Positions 24,873 to 36,069 are shown, counted from the first letter of the stretch. The stretch: 64,000 nucleotides of DNA from Pelagibacterales bacterium SAG-MED49 (GCA_014653365.1 JACWEQ010000001.1:62001-126000); one strand, 5' to 3'. Notes: a model not told the origin generated them from the letters alone. Program-made: numbers and translations.

Positions 24873-26196
24873 AGACAAAGATAGAATATTTCAAAATTTA
24901 TATAATGATCAAGGTCCAGATATTGCTTCATCTCAAAAAAGAGGGGACTGGGTCGGTACAAAGGATTTAATAGATAAAGGAAGAGATTGGATAATAAATG
25001 AAGTTAAAACTTCTCAATTAAGAGGAAGAGGTGGAGCAGGATTTCCAACAGGATTGAAATGGTCTTTTGCTCCTAAAGAAGTTGGGTCTAGACCACATTA
25101 CTTAGTTATTAATGGTGATGAATCTGAACCAGGTACATGTAAAGATAGAGATATACTAAGATTTGAACCTCATAAATTAATAGAAGGATGTTTGATAGCA
25201 GCCTATGCAGTTCAAGCACATATTTGTTATATCTATATTAGAGGAGAATACTTTATCGATGGTGAAAAACTTCAAACTGCAATTAATGAAGCTTATAAAA
25301 AAAAATTGATTGGTAAAAATGCAGCTGGAACTGGTTGGGATTTAGATATTTATATTCATTATGGTGCAGGTGCTTACATTTGTGGTGAAGAAACTGCCTT
25401 ACTAGAAAGTATAGAAGGAAAAAAAGGTCAACCAAGATTAAAACCTCCTTTTCCTGCACTAATTGGTTTATATGGGTGTCCAACAATAATTAATAATGTA
25501 GAAACAATAGCAGTAGTACCTACTATTTTAAGAAGAGGTGGAGAATGGTTTGCTTCTTTAGGTAGAGAAAAAAATACAGGTACAAAAATCTTCTGTATTT
25601 CAGGTAATGTCAATAATCCATGTAATGTTGAGGAAGAAATGAATATTCCTTTAAAAGAACTAATTGAGGTTCATGCAGGAGGAGTTATTGGTGGTTGGGA
25701 TAACTTACAAGCTGTTATACCTGGTGGTTCATCAATGCCATTAATTCCAAAAAAAAAGTGTGAAACATTAACTATGGATTTTGATTCATTAATGGCTGAA
25801 AAAAGTGGCTTAGGAACTGCAGGGATAGTTGTTATTAACAAAGATCAGGACATAATAAAATGCATGGCAAGGATAGCAAGATTTTATAAACATGAAAGTT
25901 GTGGTCAATGTACACCATGTAGAGAAGGCTCTGGATGGATGTGGAGAATGCTTGAAAGAATGGCTGAAGGAAAGGCGTCAAAGGATGAAATTGAAATGTT
26001 AAGTGATGTAACTAATCAGATTGCAGGTCATACTATATGTGCATTTGGTGAAGGATCCTCTTGGCCTGTTCAAGGTTTATTAAGACATTTTAAAAAAGAA
26101 ATTGAAAAGAGAAATAATTTAGATCCAATAGTAGAGAAGAAAATTAGTATTCCTTATTTAGTGGATCAACACTTATTTGATAAAAAAAATGCTTAA
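24865..26196 (+). CDS. nuoF: NADH-quinone oxidoreductase subunit F
   Basis: This 443-residue 51-kDa subunit binds NADH and FMN and carries the N3 4Fe-4S cluster. '[15 protein letters not shown]' is the nucleotide-binding glycine loop. '[19 protein letters not shown]' is the FMN region, and '[15 protein letters not shown]' plus a later Cys (HTICAFGEG) ligate the cluster. Length is typical. It overlaps nuoE and nuoG by the identical 8-base string ATGCTTAA at both ends. Confidence 0.98.
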   Translation: MLKDKDRIFQNLYNDQGPDIASSQKRGDWVGTKDLIDKGRDWIINEVKTSQLRGRGGAGFPTGLKWSFAPKEVGSRPHYLVINGDESEPGTCKDRDILRFEPHKLIEGCLIAAYAVQAHICYIYIRGEYFIDGEKLQTAINEAYKKKLIGKNAAGTGWDLDIYIHYGAGAYICGEETALLESIEGKKGQPRLKPPFPALIGLYGCPTIINNVETIAVVPTILRRGGEWFASLGREKNTGTKIFCISGNVNNPCNVEEEMNIPLKELIEVHAGGVIGGWDNLQAVIPGGSSMPLIPKKKCETLTMDFDSLMAEKSGLGTAGIVVINKDQDIIKCMARIARFYKHESCGQCTPCREGSGWMWRMLERMAEGKASKDEIEMLSDVTNQIAGHTICAFGEGSSWPVQGLLRHFKKEIEKRNNLDPIVEKKISIPYLVDQHLFDKKNA

Positions 26197-28270
26197 ACTA
26201 AAAGTTAATGACATAGAAGTAGAAGTTGAAGAAGGATTAACAGTTCTTCAAGCATGTGAAAAGGCTGGAGTTGAAATCCCTAGATTTTGTTATCATGAAA
26301 AATTATCGATAGCAGGAAATTGTCGAATGTGTTTAGTTGAAATGGAAAAATCTCCAAAACCAGTGGCATCATGTGCTATGCCAGCCGCAGAAGGTATGAA
26401 CATAAAAACAAATACACCTCTAGTAGAAAAAGCTAGAAAAGGAGTAATGGAATTTTTACTTGTTAATCACCCTTTGGATTGTCCAGTTTGTGACCAAGGT
26501 GGTGAGTGCGATCTTCAAGATCAATCTATGTTTTATGGTGTTGATAAATCCAGATTTAAAGAAAATAAAAGATCAGTTTCTGAAAAAAATATGGGGCCTT
26601 TAATTAAAACACAAATGACAAGATGTATTCACTGCACTAGATGTGTGCGATTTGCCACTGAAATTGCTGGTGTAGATGAAATTGGTGCAATTGGTAGAGG
26701 TGAAGATATGCAAATCACTACTTATTTAGAACAGTCAATGCAATCAGAATTGTCAGCAAATGTTGTGGATTTATGTCCTGTTGGAGCTTTAACGTCAAAA
26801 CCATATGTTTTTGAAGCTAGACCATGGGAGTTAAAAAAAACTGAAACAGTTGATGTCATGGATGCTGTTGGATCTAATATTAGAGTTGATACGTATGATT
26901 GGGAAGTAAAAAGAGTTCTTCCAATTATAAACGAGGATATTAATGAAGAGTGGATCTCTGATAAAACAAGATATGCTTGTGATGGATTATTAAACCAAAG
27001 ATTAGACTCACCATTCATAAAATATAATGGAAAGTTTGAAAAAGCTTCTTGGGATGAAGTTTATAAAATTCTTAAATCAAAATTTGAAAATACGAATAAG
27101 GATAAAATTTGTGGATTTGTTGGTGATTTAACAAATATGGAAAGTGGATATATTTTTAAAGAGTTTTTTGATCGAACATTGAATAATAAAAACTACGAGT
27201 CAAGATCTGATAATCGATTTGTAAATATTAATAAAAGAGAAAATTATTTATTTAATTCAAGTATTAATGGAATTGAAGAATCAGATTTAATATTTTTAAT
27301 TGGTGCTAATCCTAGATATGAAGCAACAATACTAAATGCCAGAATTAGAAAATCTTATCTAAATAATAATACTAAGATTATTTCATTAAATGATGTGGGT
27401 GATTTAACTTATCCATATCAAAGTTTAGATGGCCAAACCCAAACAATTAAAAATATATTTGATGGAGATAATGAAATCTCAAAAGAAATTATAAATATAT
27501 TTGATGGAGATAATGAAATCTCAAAAGAAATTATAAATGCTAAAAAACCATTAATAATTCTTGGAGAGTCGTTATTAAATTCTAATTCATCTAATTATTT
27601 ATTTAATACAATTAAAGAATTTCTTGTTAAAAATAATAAAATTTCTGAGACATGGAATTCATTGAATATTTTATCAACTGATGCTTCCACAGTTGGAAAT
27701 TTTGATCTTGGAATAATAAAAGAAAAAAAAGATTTAATAGATAACCTTAAAAACAATAAATTTGATATTGTTTATTTGTTAGGACAAGACAATTTAGATT
27801 TTAATAAAAAAGACGAATTTATTATTTATCAAGGTAGTCACGGTGATAAAGGTGCTGAAGTAGCAGATATTATACTGCCTGGTTCTGCTTATACAGAACA
27901 AGATGGATATTTTACAAACTTAGAGGGAAAAATACAAAAATGTAACAAAGCATCTTATCCCCCAGGTGATGCTAAAGAAGATTGGCAAATAATTAATGAG
28001 CTTGCAGAATTTATGAATAATCGAAAGTTATTTAACGATAAAGATGAATTAGAAAGTAGCATGTTTAATTACCTTAATTTACAAAAAGAAAAACAAAGTA
28101 ATGAAAGTGATCAAACTAATATTTCTGAAAAACAAAATTTTATAAATGAAAATTTAAAAATTTCATTTAAAGATTATTATTTTTCTAATGTTATTGCCAG
28201 ATCTTCAAAAACAATGATTGAATGCAATAATGCAAAAATTAATTTTAAATCTACAGGCACCGAAGGTTAA
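26189..28270 (+). CDS. nuoG: NADH-quinone oxidoreductase subunit G
   Basis: This 693-residue 75-kDa subunit begins with a 2Fe-2S ferredoxin domain ([19 protein letters not shown]). It continues with the His-Cys cluster region ([17 protein letters not shown]), a 4Fe-4S pair ([12 protein letters not shown]... DLCPVGAL) and a molybdopterin-oxidoreductase-like C-terminal domain that is structural in complex I. The start at 26189 (MLKLKVND) overlaps nuoF by 8 bp; an upstream in-frame ATG at 26177 is less likely. Residues 422-435 and 436-449 are identical 14-residue blocks ([14 protein letters not shown]), encoded by a perfect 42-bp tandem duplication. The end 'STGTEG' lies 1 bp before nuoH. Confidence 0.97.
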   Translation: MLKLKVNDIEVEVEEGLTVLQACEKAGVEIPRFCYHEKLSIAGNCRMCLVEMEKSPKPVASCAMPAAEGMNIKTNTPLVEKARKGVMEFLLVNHPLDCPVCDQGGECDLQDQSMFYGVDKSRFKENKRSVSEKNMGPLIKTQMTRCIHCTRCVRFATEIAGVDEIGAIGRGEDMQITTYLEQSMQSELSANVVDLCPVGALTSKPYVFEARPWELKKTETVDVMDAVGSNIRVDTYDWEVKRVLPIINEDINEEWISDKTRYACDGLLNQRLDSPFIKYNGKFEKASWDEVYKILKSKFENTNKDKICGFVGDLTNMESGYIFKEFFDRTLNNKNYESRSDNRFVNINKRENYLFNSSINGIEESDLIFLIGANPRYEATILNARIRKSYLNNNTKIISLNDVGDLTYPYQSLDGQTQTIKNIFDGDNEISKEIINIFDGDNEISKEIINAKKPLIILGESLLNSNSSNYLFNTIKEFLVKNNKISETWNSLNILSTDASTVGNFDLGIIKEKKDLIDNLKNNKFDIVYLLGQDNLDFNKKDEFIIYQGSHGDKGAEVADIILPGSAYTEQDGYFTNLEGKIQKCNKASYPPGDAKEDWQIINELAEFMNNRKLFNDKDELESSMFNYLNLQKEKQSNESDQTNISEKQNFINENLKISFKDYYFSNVIARSSKTMIECNNAKINFKSTGTEG
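27451..27538 (+). repeat. Perfect in-frame 42-bp tandem duplication in nuoG
   Basis: The 42-bp unit starting at 27451 repeats without a mismatch from 27493, and matching continues 4 bases into a third unit (to 27538). It encodes two identical copies of [14 protein letters not shown]. The unit is a multiple of three, so the reading frame is preserved. Perfect identity at third codon positions indicates a recent event. Confidence 0.97.
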
Positions 28271-28271
28271 A

Positions 28272-29270
28272 ATGGAATATTTAAGTATTATTTTTCAGGA
28301 AGTTTATAAAATACTATTTTTATTAGTGCCTGTTCTAGTCTCTGTTGCTATGATAGTTTGGCTAGATAGAAGAGTTTGGGCTTTTGTGCAAAAAAGACAA
28401 GGTCCAAATGTGGTTGGTCCTTTTGGTTTGCTACAATCACTTGCTGATGCTTTAAAATATATATTTAAAGAAATTATTATTCCATCAAGTTCTAATAAAG
28501 TAATTTTTATCTTGGCCCCAATAGTTACAATGACACTAGCATTAATTGCTTGGGCAGTTATTCCGTTTAGTGCAACTCAAGTATTAGCAGATATCAATGT
28601 TGGTGTGCTTTATTTATTTGCTGTTTCTTCTCTTGGTGTTTATGGAATTATCATGGGTGGGTGGGCATCAAATTCAAAGTACCCTTTTTTAGGAGCAATT
28701 CGATCTGCAGCTCAAATGGTATCCTATGAGGTCTCAATAGGTGTAATAATTATTAATGTTTTGTTATGTGTTGGATCACTTAATCTTAACGATATTGTTA
28801 TTGCTCAAAAAAATTTGTGGTTTGTTATTCCATTGTTTCCAATGTTTGTTATTTTTTTTATTTCTGCTTTAGCTGAAACTAACAGACCTCCATTTGATTT
28901 ACCAGAAGCTGAGGCAGAGCTTGTAGCAGGTTATCAAACAGAATATTCAGGCATGATGTATGCAATGTTTTGGCTGGGTGAATATGCAAATATTCTTTTA
29001 ATGTGTGCAATGGGAGCTATATTATTTTTAGGTGGATGGTTATCACCTGTTGATATGTACCCTTTTACTCTTGTACCAGGTGCAATTTGGCTGATATTTA
29101 AGATATTATTATTATTTATATTATTTGCTTTAGTTAAAGCTATAGTTCCAAGATATCGATATGATCAATTAATGAGATTAGGTTGGAAAGTTTTTCTTCC
29201 ATTATCATTAATTTGGGTGGTTTTAACATCAAGTTATCTGTTTTATTTCAACCTTTTGCCTGTGAATTAA
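28272..29270 (+). CDS. nuoH: NADH-quinone oxidoreductase subunit H
   Basis: This 332-residue membrane subunit lies at the junction of the two arms and forms the quinone entry channel. Conserved stretches are '[33 protein letters not shown]' near the N-terminus (loop 1, shortened here in description) and the acidic loop '[20 protein letters not shown]'. Eight hydrophobic helices are evident. The ATG at 28272 directly follows nuoG; a longer in-frame start at 28218 overlaps nuoG and would lack support. nuoI begins 2 bp after its stop. Confidence 0.97.
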   Translation: MEYLSIIFQEVYKILFLLVPVLVSVAMIVWLDRRVWAFVQKRQGPNVVGPFGLLQSLADALKYIFKEIIIPSSSNKVIFILAPIVTMTLALIAWAVIPFSATQVLADINVGVLYLFAVSSLGVYGIIMGGWASNSKYPFLGAIRSAAQMVSYEVSIGVIIINVLLCVGSLNLNDIVIAQKNLWFVIPLFPMFVIFFISALAETNRPPFDLPEAEAELVAGYQTEYSGMMYAMFWLGEYANILLMCAMGAILFLGGWLSPVDMYPFTLVPGAIWLIFKILLLFILFALVKAIVPRYRYDQLMRLGWKVFLPLSLIWVVLTSSYLFYFNLLPVN

Positions 29271-29272
29271 TT

Positions 29273-29758
29273 ATGAAAATTTCGAGATTTTTAAAAACTA
29301 TATTTATGGCCGATTTTGCAAGTGGCTTATTTATTGCTATTAAAGAAGTTTTTAAATCAAAAAAAACTATTAATTATCCTTTTGAAAAAGGAAAAATTAG
29401 TCCACGATATAGAGGTGAGCATGCATTAAGAAGATATCCTGATGGAGAAGAGAGATGTATTGCTTGTAAGCTATGTGAAGCTGTTTGTCCTGCACAAGCA
29501 ATTACTATCGAGTCATCTCAACGAGAAGACGGAAGTAGAAAAACTACCAGATACGATATTGATATGATGAAATGTATTTACTGTGGTCTATGTGAAGAGT
29601 CTTGTCCTGTAGATGCGATTGTTCAAGGTCCAAATTTTGAATTTTCTACAGAAACTAGAGAAGAACTTTATTATACAAAAGAAAAACTTTTAGATAATGG
29701 AGATAGATGGGAGAATATCTTAGCAGCAAATATTAAAGCTGATAATCCATATAGATAG
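29273..29758 (+). CDS. nuoI: NADH-quinone oxidoreductase subunit I
   Basis: This 161-residue ferredoxin-like subunit carries clusters N6a and N6b. Two CxxCxxCxxxCP motifs are visible: [12 protein letters not shown] and [12 protein letters not shown]. '[22 protein letters not shown]' precedes them. The ATG at 29273 (MKISRFLK) gives the typical length; the open frame extends upstream into nuoH but is not needed. It lies 2 bp after nuoH and 3 bp before nuoJ. Confidence 0.98.
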   Translation: MKISRFLKTIFMADFASGLFIAIKEVFKSKKTINYPFEKGKISPRYRGEHALRRYPDGEERCIACKLCEAVCPAQAITIESSQREDGSRKTTRYDIDMMKCIYCGLCEESCPVDAIVQGPNFEFSTETREELYYTKEKLLDNGDRWENILAANIKADNPYR

Positions 29759-29761
29759 TAG

Positions 29762-30394
29762 ATGATCGCTCATTCCATTTTCTTTTATACTTTTTCAATT
29801 ATTGCTGTCATTTCTGCAATAATGGTTACGGTTTCTAAAAATACTGTTCACTCTGTTTTTTTCTTAATCTTAGATTTTATAAGTATATCTTGTCTTTTTA
29901 TTATGATTGGTGCTGAGTTTTTGGGCATGATAATGTTAATTGTTTATGTTGGTGCAGTAGCCGTATTATTTTTATTTGTTGTCATGATGTTAAATGTAGC
30001 ACAACAAAAAAATCAATGGTTTGCATCAGAAGAGAGTTCTAAGCATATACCAGTAGGCTTAATCATCAGCACAATTATCTTTTTTGAATTGATAATTGTT
30101 ATTGGTGGATGGAAATATAAACCTGATTTATTTAATTTAAATAATGCAGTAAATAATTATAGTGTAAGTAATACTCATTCATTGGGACAAGTTTTATACA
30201 CAGACTATGTACATGTGTTTCAAATCAGTGGCATGATTTTATTAGTGGCTATGATTGGAGCTATCGTTTTAACATTTAGACAAAGAAAAGGTGTCAAAAC
30301 ACAAAGTTATTTAAAACAAATTTCCCGAGAAAGATCTGAAGGTGTTCAAGTTTTAGATGTTGAAACCAATAAAGGTGTTAAAATTGATGACTGA
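29762..30394 (+). CDS. nuoJ: NADH-quinone oxidoreductase subunit J
   Basis: This 210-residue membrane subunit (ND6 homologue) has five hydrophobic helices. The conserved segment '[25 protein letters not shown]' around residues 57-81 contains the pi-bulge helix involved in coupling. '[29 protein letters not shown]' is the usual C-terminal part. Its last 8 bases (ATGACTGA) also start nuoK. Confidence 0.97.
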   Translation: MIAHSIFFYTFSIIAVISAIMVTVSKNTVHSVFFLILDFISISCLFIMIGAEFLGMIMLIVYVGAVAVLFLFVVMMLNVAQQKNQWFASEESSKHIPVGLIISTIIFFELIIVIGGWKYKPDLFNLNNAVNNYSVSNTHSLGQVLYTDYVHVFQISGMILLVAMIGAIVLTFRQRKGVKTQSYLKQISRERSEGVQVLDVETNKGVKIDD

Positions 30395-30698
30395 AATTGG
30401 ATTGGGACATTATTTAACCTTAGGGGCTGTAATTTTTTCAATTGGAATTATAGGTATATTTCTTAATAGAAAAAATATTATTGTAATTTTAATGAGTATA
30501 GAATTAATATTGCTTGCAGTTAATATAAATTTAGTTGCATTTTCAATCTTTCTGGGTGACTTAGCTGGACAAGTTTTTACTCTATTTATTTTAACAGTTG
30601 CGGCCGCGGAAGCTGCTATTGGATTAGCAATCATAGTTGTTTATTACCGAAACTCTGGAACTATACGAGTTGAAGAAATAGATAAATTGAAAGGTTAA
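30387..30698 (+). CDS. nuoK: NADH-quinone oxidoreductase subunit K
   Basis: This 103-residue membrane subunit (ND4L homologue) has three helices. '[32 protein letters not shown]' contains the conserved Glu of the membrane proton path, and '[19 protein letters not shown]' holds the second. The start at 30387 ([10 protein letters not shown]) overlaps nuoJ by 8 bp and gives the normal length; an upstream in-frame ATG at 30357 is less plausible. Confidence 0.97.
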   Translation: MTEIGLGHYLTLGAVIFSIGIIGIFLNRKNIIVILMSIELILLAVNINLVAFSIFLGDLAGQVFTLFILTVAAAEAAIGLAIIVVYYRNSGTIRVEEIDKLKG

Positions 30699-30700
30699 AT

Positions 30701-32614
30701 ATGGAAATTTCAATTTTATTTCTTCCACTAATAGCATCAATTATTTCTGGTTTTTTTGGTAAATATATTGGTGACAGAAATTCTGAAATTTTAACGAGTG
30801 TTTTTGTAAGTATTTCGGCTATTTTATCTATTTTTGTACTTTACCAGGTAATTGCAAATCAATATGAAGAAAATATTGTTATAGCTACCTGGATCAATTC
30901 AGGCTCATTGGATGTTAATTGGTCGATGTTGATAGATCCTTTATCTGCTGTGATGCTAGTAGTTGTTACTTCTGTTTCATCATTAGTTCATATTTACTCT
31001 ATTGGTTATATGTCTCATGATCCTCATAAATCGAGGTTCATGGCGTATTTGTCTTTATTTACTTTTGCAATGTTAATGCTTGTGACATCAGATAATTTCA
31101 TACAACTATTTTTTGGTTGGGAAGGCGTAGGTTTGTGTTCTTATTTCTTAATAGGTTTTTGGTTTAAAAAGGAAAGTGCTAACGCTGCTGCAATAAAAGC
31201 GTTTGTTGTAAATAGAGTAGGTGACTTTGGGTTTGCATTAGGAATATTTTTAATTTTTTATTTATTTGGTACAGTAAATTATTCGGAAGTTTTTCAGCAA
31301 GTTCCATCAGTAATAGATAAAAATTTATTATTTTTAGGTTTTGAAATTAAAGCAATAGATTTAATTTGTTTGCTTTTGTTTATAGGTGCAATGGGTAAAT
31401 CTGCGCAAATTTTATTGCATACTTGGCTACCTGATGCAATGGAGGGACCAACTCCGGTATCTGCATTAATTCATGCAGCAACAATGGTAACAGCTGGTGT
31501 TTTTTTAGTTGTTAGATGTTCTCCTATCTATGAATACTCACCACTTATATTAAATTTAATTACTATTGTTGGAATGATGACAGCTTTTTTTGCTGCAACA
31601 GTGGCTTTAGTTCAAACAGATATTAAAAAAATTATTGCTTATTCTACTTGTAGTCAACTTGGTTATATGTTTTTTGCAGCTGGTGTAGGCGCTTATAATG
31701 TAGCTATGTTTCATTTGTTTACTCATGCTTTTTTTAAAGCATTATTATTTTTAGGATCAGGTTCAGTAATTCACGCTTTTAAAGATGAACAAAACATTAA
31801 TAACATGGGAGGTGTCTGGAAGAAATTACCTTATACATATGCATTGATGATAATTGGAACACTTGCCCTTACCGGATTTCCTTTTCTATCAGGATTTTAT
31901 TCTAAAGATGCAATTATTGAGTTTGCTTATTTAAAGGGAAATACCACAGGCTATTATGCAGCTGGAATTGGAATTTTTACTGCATTTCTAACTTCCATAT
32001 ATTCATGGAGATTAATTTTTAAAACTTTTCATGGAAAATATAATAATAAAGATATTGATATTAAGGAAACACACGATTCACCTTTAGTAATGTTGTTACC
32101 CTTAGTTATTTTAGCTATAGGTGCAATATTTGCAGGTTATTTATTTCAAGATCTATTCGTAGGTCATGGTGGTGATAATTATTTTTGGGCTAATTCAATT
32201 AAGTTTTTAGAACCTTTAAGCTCCGAGCATCCACCTATGTGGTTTTTACTTTTAACACCTTGTCTCGTACTTTTATCTATACCTATTGCTTATTATTTAT
32301 TTGTTAAAAATAAAGAATTACCTAATCAAATAGCCAATATTAATAAGCCTTTATATAATTTTTTAATTAATAAATGGTATTTCGATGAACTTTATGAATT
32401 TATTTTTATTAGACCTTCTAAAAAAATAGGATTATTTTTATGGAAATTTTGTGATGTTAAATTAATTGATGGCTTTGGTCCTGATGGAATTTCATTATTT
32501 ATTAAAAAATGCTCAATTAAAGCAAGCAAATTTCAAAGTGGATTTATATATCAATACGCCTTTATTATGCTGTTAGGCTTTTCTGCTTTATTAACTTTTC
32601 TAATTATCAGATAA
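30701..32614 (+). CDS. nuoL: NADH-quinone oxidoreductase subunit L
   Basis: This 637-residue antiporter-like proton-pumping subunit (ND5 homologue) sits at the far end of the membrane arm. Conserved features are 'FFGWEGVGLCSYFLIGFWF' with the TM5 glutamate, 'LLHTWLPDAMEGPTPVSALIHAATMVTAGV', and 'KKIIAYSTCSQLGYMF' with the broken-helix lysine. The long C-terminal lateral helix region is present. It overlaps nuoM by 1 bp (TAATG). Confidence 0.97.
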   Translation: MEISILFLPLIASIISGFFGKYIGDRNSEILTSVFVSISAILSIFVLYQVIANQYEENIVIATWINSGSLDVNWSMLIDPLSAVMLVVVTSVSSLVHIYSIGYMSHDPHKSRFMAYLSLFTFAMLMLVTSDNFIQLFFGWEGVGLCSYFLIGFWFKKESANAAAIKAFVVNRVGDFGFALGIFLIFYLFGTVNYSEVFQQVPSVIDKNLLFLGFEIKAIDLICLLLFIGAMGKSAQILLHTWLPDAMEGPTPVSALIHAATMVTAGVFLVVRCSPIYEYSPLILNLITIVGMMTAFFAATVALVQTDIKKIIAYSTCSQLGYMFFAAGVGAYNVAMFHLFTHAFFKALLFLGSGSVIHAFKDEQNINNMGGVWKKLPYTYALMIIGTLALTGFPFLSGFYSKDAIIEFAYLKGNTTGYYAAGIGIFTAFLTSIYSWRLIFKTFHGKYNNKDIDIKETHDSPLVMLLPLVILAIGAIFAGYLFQDLFVGHGGDNYFWANSIKFLEPLSSEHPPMWFLLLTPCLVLLSIPIAYYLFVKNKELPNQIANINKPLYNFLINKWYFDELYEFIFIRPSKKIGLFLWKFCDVKLIDGFGPDGISLFIKKCSIKASKFQSGFIYQYAFIMLLGFSALLTFLIIR

Positions 32615-34095
32615 TGAACTTTCCAATTCTTTCATCTTTGATTTTATTACCTATAATAGGTGCTTTGTTTTTGTTTTTTACTAAAGATAAAAATGGAAAT
32701 AATTTAACAGCAAAATATGTTTCTTTATTTACAACAACAGTTAATTTTTTAATCTCAATTTATTTATGGATTTCTTTTGATCAATCTACATCAAGCTTTC
32801 AATTTATCGAAGATAGAGAGTGGATTGATGGTTTTATTAATTATAAAGTTGGTGTTGATGGAATTTCTATTTTATTTATAATTTTAACTACATTCATAAC
32901 TCCACTATGTATTATTTCGGTAAACAACACTGTAAAAACTAGATTAAGAGATTTTTTAATAGCTATATTAATCATGGAAAGTTTCATGATAGGAGTTTTT
33001 TGTGCACTTGATTTAGTTGTATTTTATTTATTCTTTGAAGCAGGTTTAATACCTATGTTTTTAATCATTGGTATCTGGGGTGGGCCCAAAAGAGTCTACT
33101 CTGCATTTAAATTTTTTTTATATACATTGCTTGGTTCTGTTCTTATGTTGGTTGCTATTATCTCTATATATTGGATTTCAGGAACAACAGATGTCATAAA
33201 ACTTTATGAGCTTGGTATTGATGCAAAATATCAAAATCTTTTATGGCTGGCATTTTTTAGTTCATTTGCAGTTAAAACACCCATGTGGCCTGTTCATACG
33301 TGGTTACCTGATGCTCACGTTGAAGCACCAACAGCTGGTTCAGTGTTGCTTGCTGCAATATTGCTTAAGATGGCCGGCTATGGGTTTATAAGATTTTCAT
33401 TAGGACTTTTTCCTGTTGCATCTGAAGTATTTACACCTTTGATTTATGGTTTAAGTGTAATAGCAATTGTATTCACATCCTTAATTGCATTAATGCAAGA
33501 AGACATGAAAAAACTCATTGCATATTCATCTGTTGCTCATATGGGTTTCGTAACTTTAGGAATTTTTACAATTCAACAGCAAGGGATTGAAGGAAGTATA
33601 ATTCAAATGATAAGTCATGGTTTAGTCTCAGCAGCGTTATTTTTATGTGTAGGTGTGCTTTATGATCGAATGCACTCAAGGCTTATTAGTTCATACGGAG
33701 GTATAGTAATCATAATTCCAAAATACTCTATTTTGTTTATGTTATTTACCTTAGCAGCACTTGGTTTGCCTGGTACTAGTGGTTTCATAGGTGAATTTTT
33801 AATTTTAATGGGTGTTTTTAAGGATAATTTTTTAGTGGCTGTAATTGCAAGTCTAGGTGTAATTCTTGGAGCCGCATATATGCTTTGGTTATATAAGCGG
33901 GTTGTTTTTGGAAAATTGGTTAACAAAGATTTAACAAAAATGGTTGATTTAAATAAATCGGAATATTTTATATTGAGCTGTTTAGCAATACCAACTTTGT
34001 TTTTTGGATTTTATCCAGATCCATTAATTAACACAATGGAAGTTTCAGTTGGTGATTTAATAAATGTGTACAATAATAATCTAATAAATAAGTAA
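32614..34095 (+). CDS. nuoM: NADH-quinone oxidoreductase subunit M
   Basis: This 493-residue antiporter-like proton-pumping subunit (ND4 homologue) shows 'FYLFFEAGLIPMFLIIGIWG' with the TM5 Glu and 'WPVHTWLPDAHVEAPTAGSVLLA'. It also has 'DMKKLIAYSSVAHMGFVTLG' in the discontinuous helix region. About 14 hydrophobic helices fit the family. It overlaps nuoL by 1 bp and is followed 1 bp later by nuoN. Confidence 0.97.
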   Translation: MNFPILSSLILLPIIGALFLFFTKDKNGNNLTAKYVSLFTTTVNFLISIYLWISFDQSTSSFQFIEDREWIDGFINYKVGVDGISILFIILTTFITPLCIISVNNTVKTRLRDFLIAILIMESFMIGVFCALDLVVFYLFFEAGLIPMFLIIGIWGGPKRVYSAFKFFLYTLLGSVLMLVAIISIYWISGTTDVIKLYELGIDAKYQNLLWLAFFSSFAVKTPMWPVHTWLPDAHVEAPTAGSVLLAAILLKMAGYGFIRFSLGLFPVASEVFTPLIYGLSVIAIVFTSLIALMQEDMKKLIAYSSVAHMGFVTLGIFTIQQQGIEGSIIQMISHGLVSAALFLCVGVLYDRMHSRLISSYGGIVIIIPKYSILFMLFTLAALGLPGTSGFIGEFLILMGVFKDNFLVAVIASLGVILGAAYMLWLYKRVVFGKLVNKDLTKMVDLNKSEYFILSCLAIPTLFFGFYPDPLINTMEVSVGDLINVYNNNLINK

Positions 34096-34096
34096 T

Positions 34097-35515
34097 ATGA
34101 ATAATTTAAATTTAGTTTTACCTGAAATTTTTATTTCTTTATCAATTATGTTTTTATTAGTTCTGGGGGTTTTTAAAAAAGATAGTTCTAGATTGATATT
34201 TAATACCTCTTTATTAGTTCTTTTTATTACTGCAATAATTACATTGAATGAAACTTATAGTGTTAATCGAATAACTTTATTTAATGAAGGTGTTGTCATT
34301 GATCACATGTCTTCTTTAATGAAAATTATTACACTTATAGGAGCTTTTTTAGTTTTATCAATTTCATCAAGTTATCTAAAAACGTTCAAGATTTTTAAAA
34401 TTGAATACCCAATTTTAATTTTATGTTCAGTTTTAGGCATGATGGTAATGATTAGTTCTAATGATTTAATAGTATTTTATATGGGATTAGAACTTCAATC
34501 ATTAGCTTTATATGTTTTGGCAACTTTTAACAGAGATCAGTTAAAATCATCAGAAGCTGGTTTAAAATATTTTGTTTTAAGTGCTTTGTCTTCAGGATTG
34601 CTTTTATATGGCTGTTCGTTGATATATGGATTTTCTGGTTCAACAAACTTTGATATAATAGCAAGTCAACTTAACTCAAACGAATATGTTTTAACCTTTG
34701 GAATTGTATTTATTTTAGTAGGACTTGCATTTAAAATTTCTGCAGTACCATTCCATATGTGGGCACCAGATGTTTATGAAGGTTCACCAACATCTGTTAC
34801 ATTATTTTTTACAATGGTTCCTAAAATTGCAGCTTTAACTGTGTTCATAAGATTTTTATATGTGCCTTTTTTAAACTTAATTGATCAATGGCAAATGATT
34901 ATTATATTTTTATCAATAGCCTCTATGCTGTTTGGTGCTATAGCAGCTATTGGCCAAACAAATATTAAAAGACTTATTGCCTATAGTTCGATAGGGCATA
35001 TTGGTTACACTTTAGCCGGGCTAGCTACAGGTTCTAATGAAGGTATTCAAAGTTCTATAATTTATATATCTATTTACGTGATAATGAACTTAGCACTTTT
35101 TTCATGCTTGTTAATGTTGAAAAGAAATAATCAATATTATGAAGATATTGATGATCTATCAGGCTTATCAAAAAATCATCCTTTATTATCTTTATCATTA
35201 CTAGTTATACTATTTTCATTAGCTGGGATACCTCCATTGGCTGGATTTTTTGCAAAGTTTTATATTTTTAAAACTGTAATTGAACAATCAATGTATTTCT
35301 TAGCAATTGTAGGTTTGTTATCAACAGTTATTGCTGCTTTCTATTACTTAAGAATTATTAAGATAATTTATTTTGATAAAGAAAAAGAGAGATATGACAG
35401 TGATCATAGTCCATGGCTAAAATTTTCACTGACATTTTCAACGATATTAATTCTTTTATACTTCATATTCCCAAGTCAATTAATTGAGGTGGTATCAAGA
35501 ATTAATATTATTTAA
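34097..35515 (+). CDS. nuoN: NADH-quinone oxidoreductase subunit N
   Basis: This 472-residue antiporter-like subunit (ND2 homologue) has 'LIVFYMGLELQSLALYVLA' with the TM5 Glu and 'SAVPFHMWAPDVYEGSPTSVT'. 'NIKRLIAYSSIGHIGYTLAG' and 'IPPLAGFFAKFYIFK' are also present. It closes the 14-gene nuo operon, whose last base is shared with the first base of birA (TAATG), so birA and the genes after it are probably read from the same transcript. Confidence 0.97.
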   Translation: MNNLNLVLPEIFISLSIMFLLVLGVFKKDSSRLIFNTSLLVLFITAIITLNETYSVNRITLFNEGVVIDHMSSLMKIITLIGAFLVLSISSSYLKTFKIFKIEYPILILCSVLGMMVMISSNDLIVFYMGLELQSLALYVLATFNRDQLKSSEAGLKYFVLSALSSGLLLYGCSLIYGFSGSTNFDIIASQLNSNEYVLTFGIVFILVGLAFKISAVPFHMWAPDVYEGSPTSVTLFFTMVPKIAALTVFIRFLYVPFLNLIDQWQMIIIFLSIASMLFGAIAAIGQTNIKRLIAYSSIGHIGYTLAGLATGSNEGIQSSIIYISIYVIMNLALFSCLLMLKRNNQYYEDIDDLSGLSKNHPLLSLSLLVILFSLAGIPPLAGFFAKFYIFKTVIEQSMYFLAIVGLLSTVIAAFYYLRIIKIIYFDKEKERYDSDHSPWLKFSLTFSTILILLYFIFPSQLIEVVSRINII

Positions 35516-36066
35516 TGAAATTTAAAAAATTTAAATTCAAAAAAGTAAAAAGCACAAACAAAACATCAATAAGAATTATTAAAAATTTAAATTGTAAATA
35601 TGGAATGGTAGTGTCAGATGCTCAATCAATGGGAAGAGGCCAATATGGAAAAAAGTGGATCTCACATAAAGGTAATTTGTTTGTAAGTTTTTTTTATGAA
35701 TTAGAGAATATTAACTTGTCGATTTCAAAACTAACAAAAATTAATTGTTTATTAGTAAAGAAATTATTAACAAATTATTATAAAAAAAATATTACGATTA
35801 AAAAACCAAACGATTTATTAATTAACAAAAAAAAGATAAGCGGAATATTACAAGAAGTAGTTTCTATTTTTAAAAAAAAATTTTTAATCATTGGGATTGG
35901 TATAAATATTATAAAAAGTCCAAAAATTAATAATTATCCAACAACTAACCTTAAAAAATTAACTAATAAAACTTTCAAAAAAGCTGATATAGAAAATAAA
36001 CTAAAACTAATTTTTGAAAAAAATTTATCAAAAATGTATAAAATAGATAAAAGATTAAATAAATAA
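35515..36066 (+). CDS. birA: Biotin--[acetyl-CoA-carboxylase] ligase, minimal form
   Basis: This 183-residue enzyme attaches biotin to BCCP. 'GRGQYGKKW' matches the GRGRRGRxW biotinyl-AMP loop, and 'IKKPNDLLINKKKISGILQE' corresponds to the KWPNDI...K(I/L)aGIL active-site region. 'FLIIGIGINI' follows. The N-terminal DNA-binding domain of E. coli BirA is absent, and the C-terminal SH3-like domain is missing or very short, so it cannot be a BirA-type repressor. It overlaps nuoN by 1 bp and precedes coaX by 3 bp, a cofactor-gene pair often seen together. Confidence 0.9.
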   Translation: MKFKKFKFKKVKSTNKTSIRIIKNLNCKYGMVVSDAQSMGRGQYGKKWISHKGNLFVSFFYELENINLSISKLTKINCLLVKKLLTNYYKKNITIKKPNDLLINKKKISGILQEVVSIFKKKFLIIGIGINIIKSPKINNYPTTNLKKLTNKTFKKADIENKLKLIFEKNLSKMYKIDKRLNK

Positions 36067-36069
36067 AAA

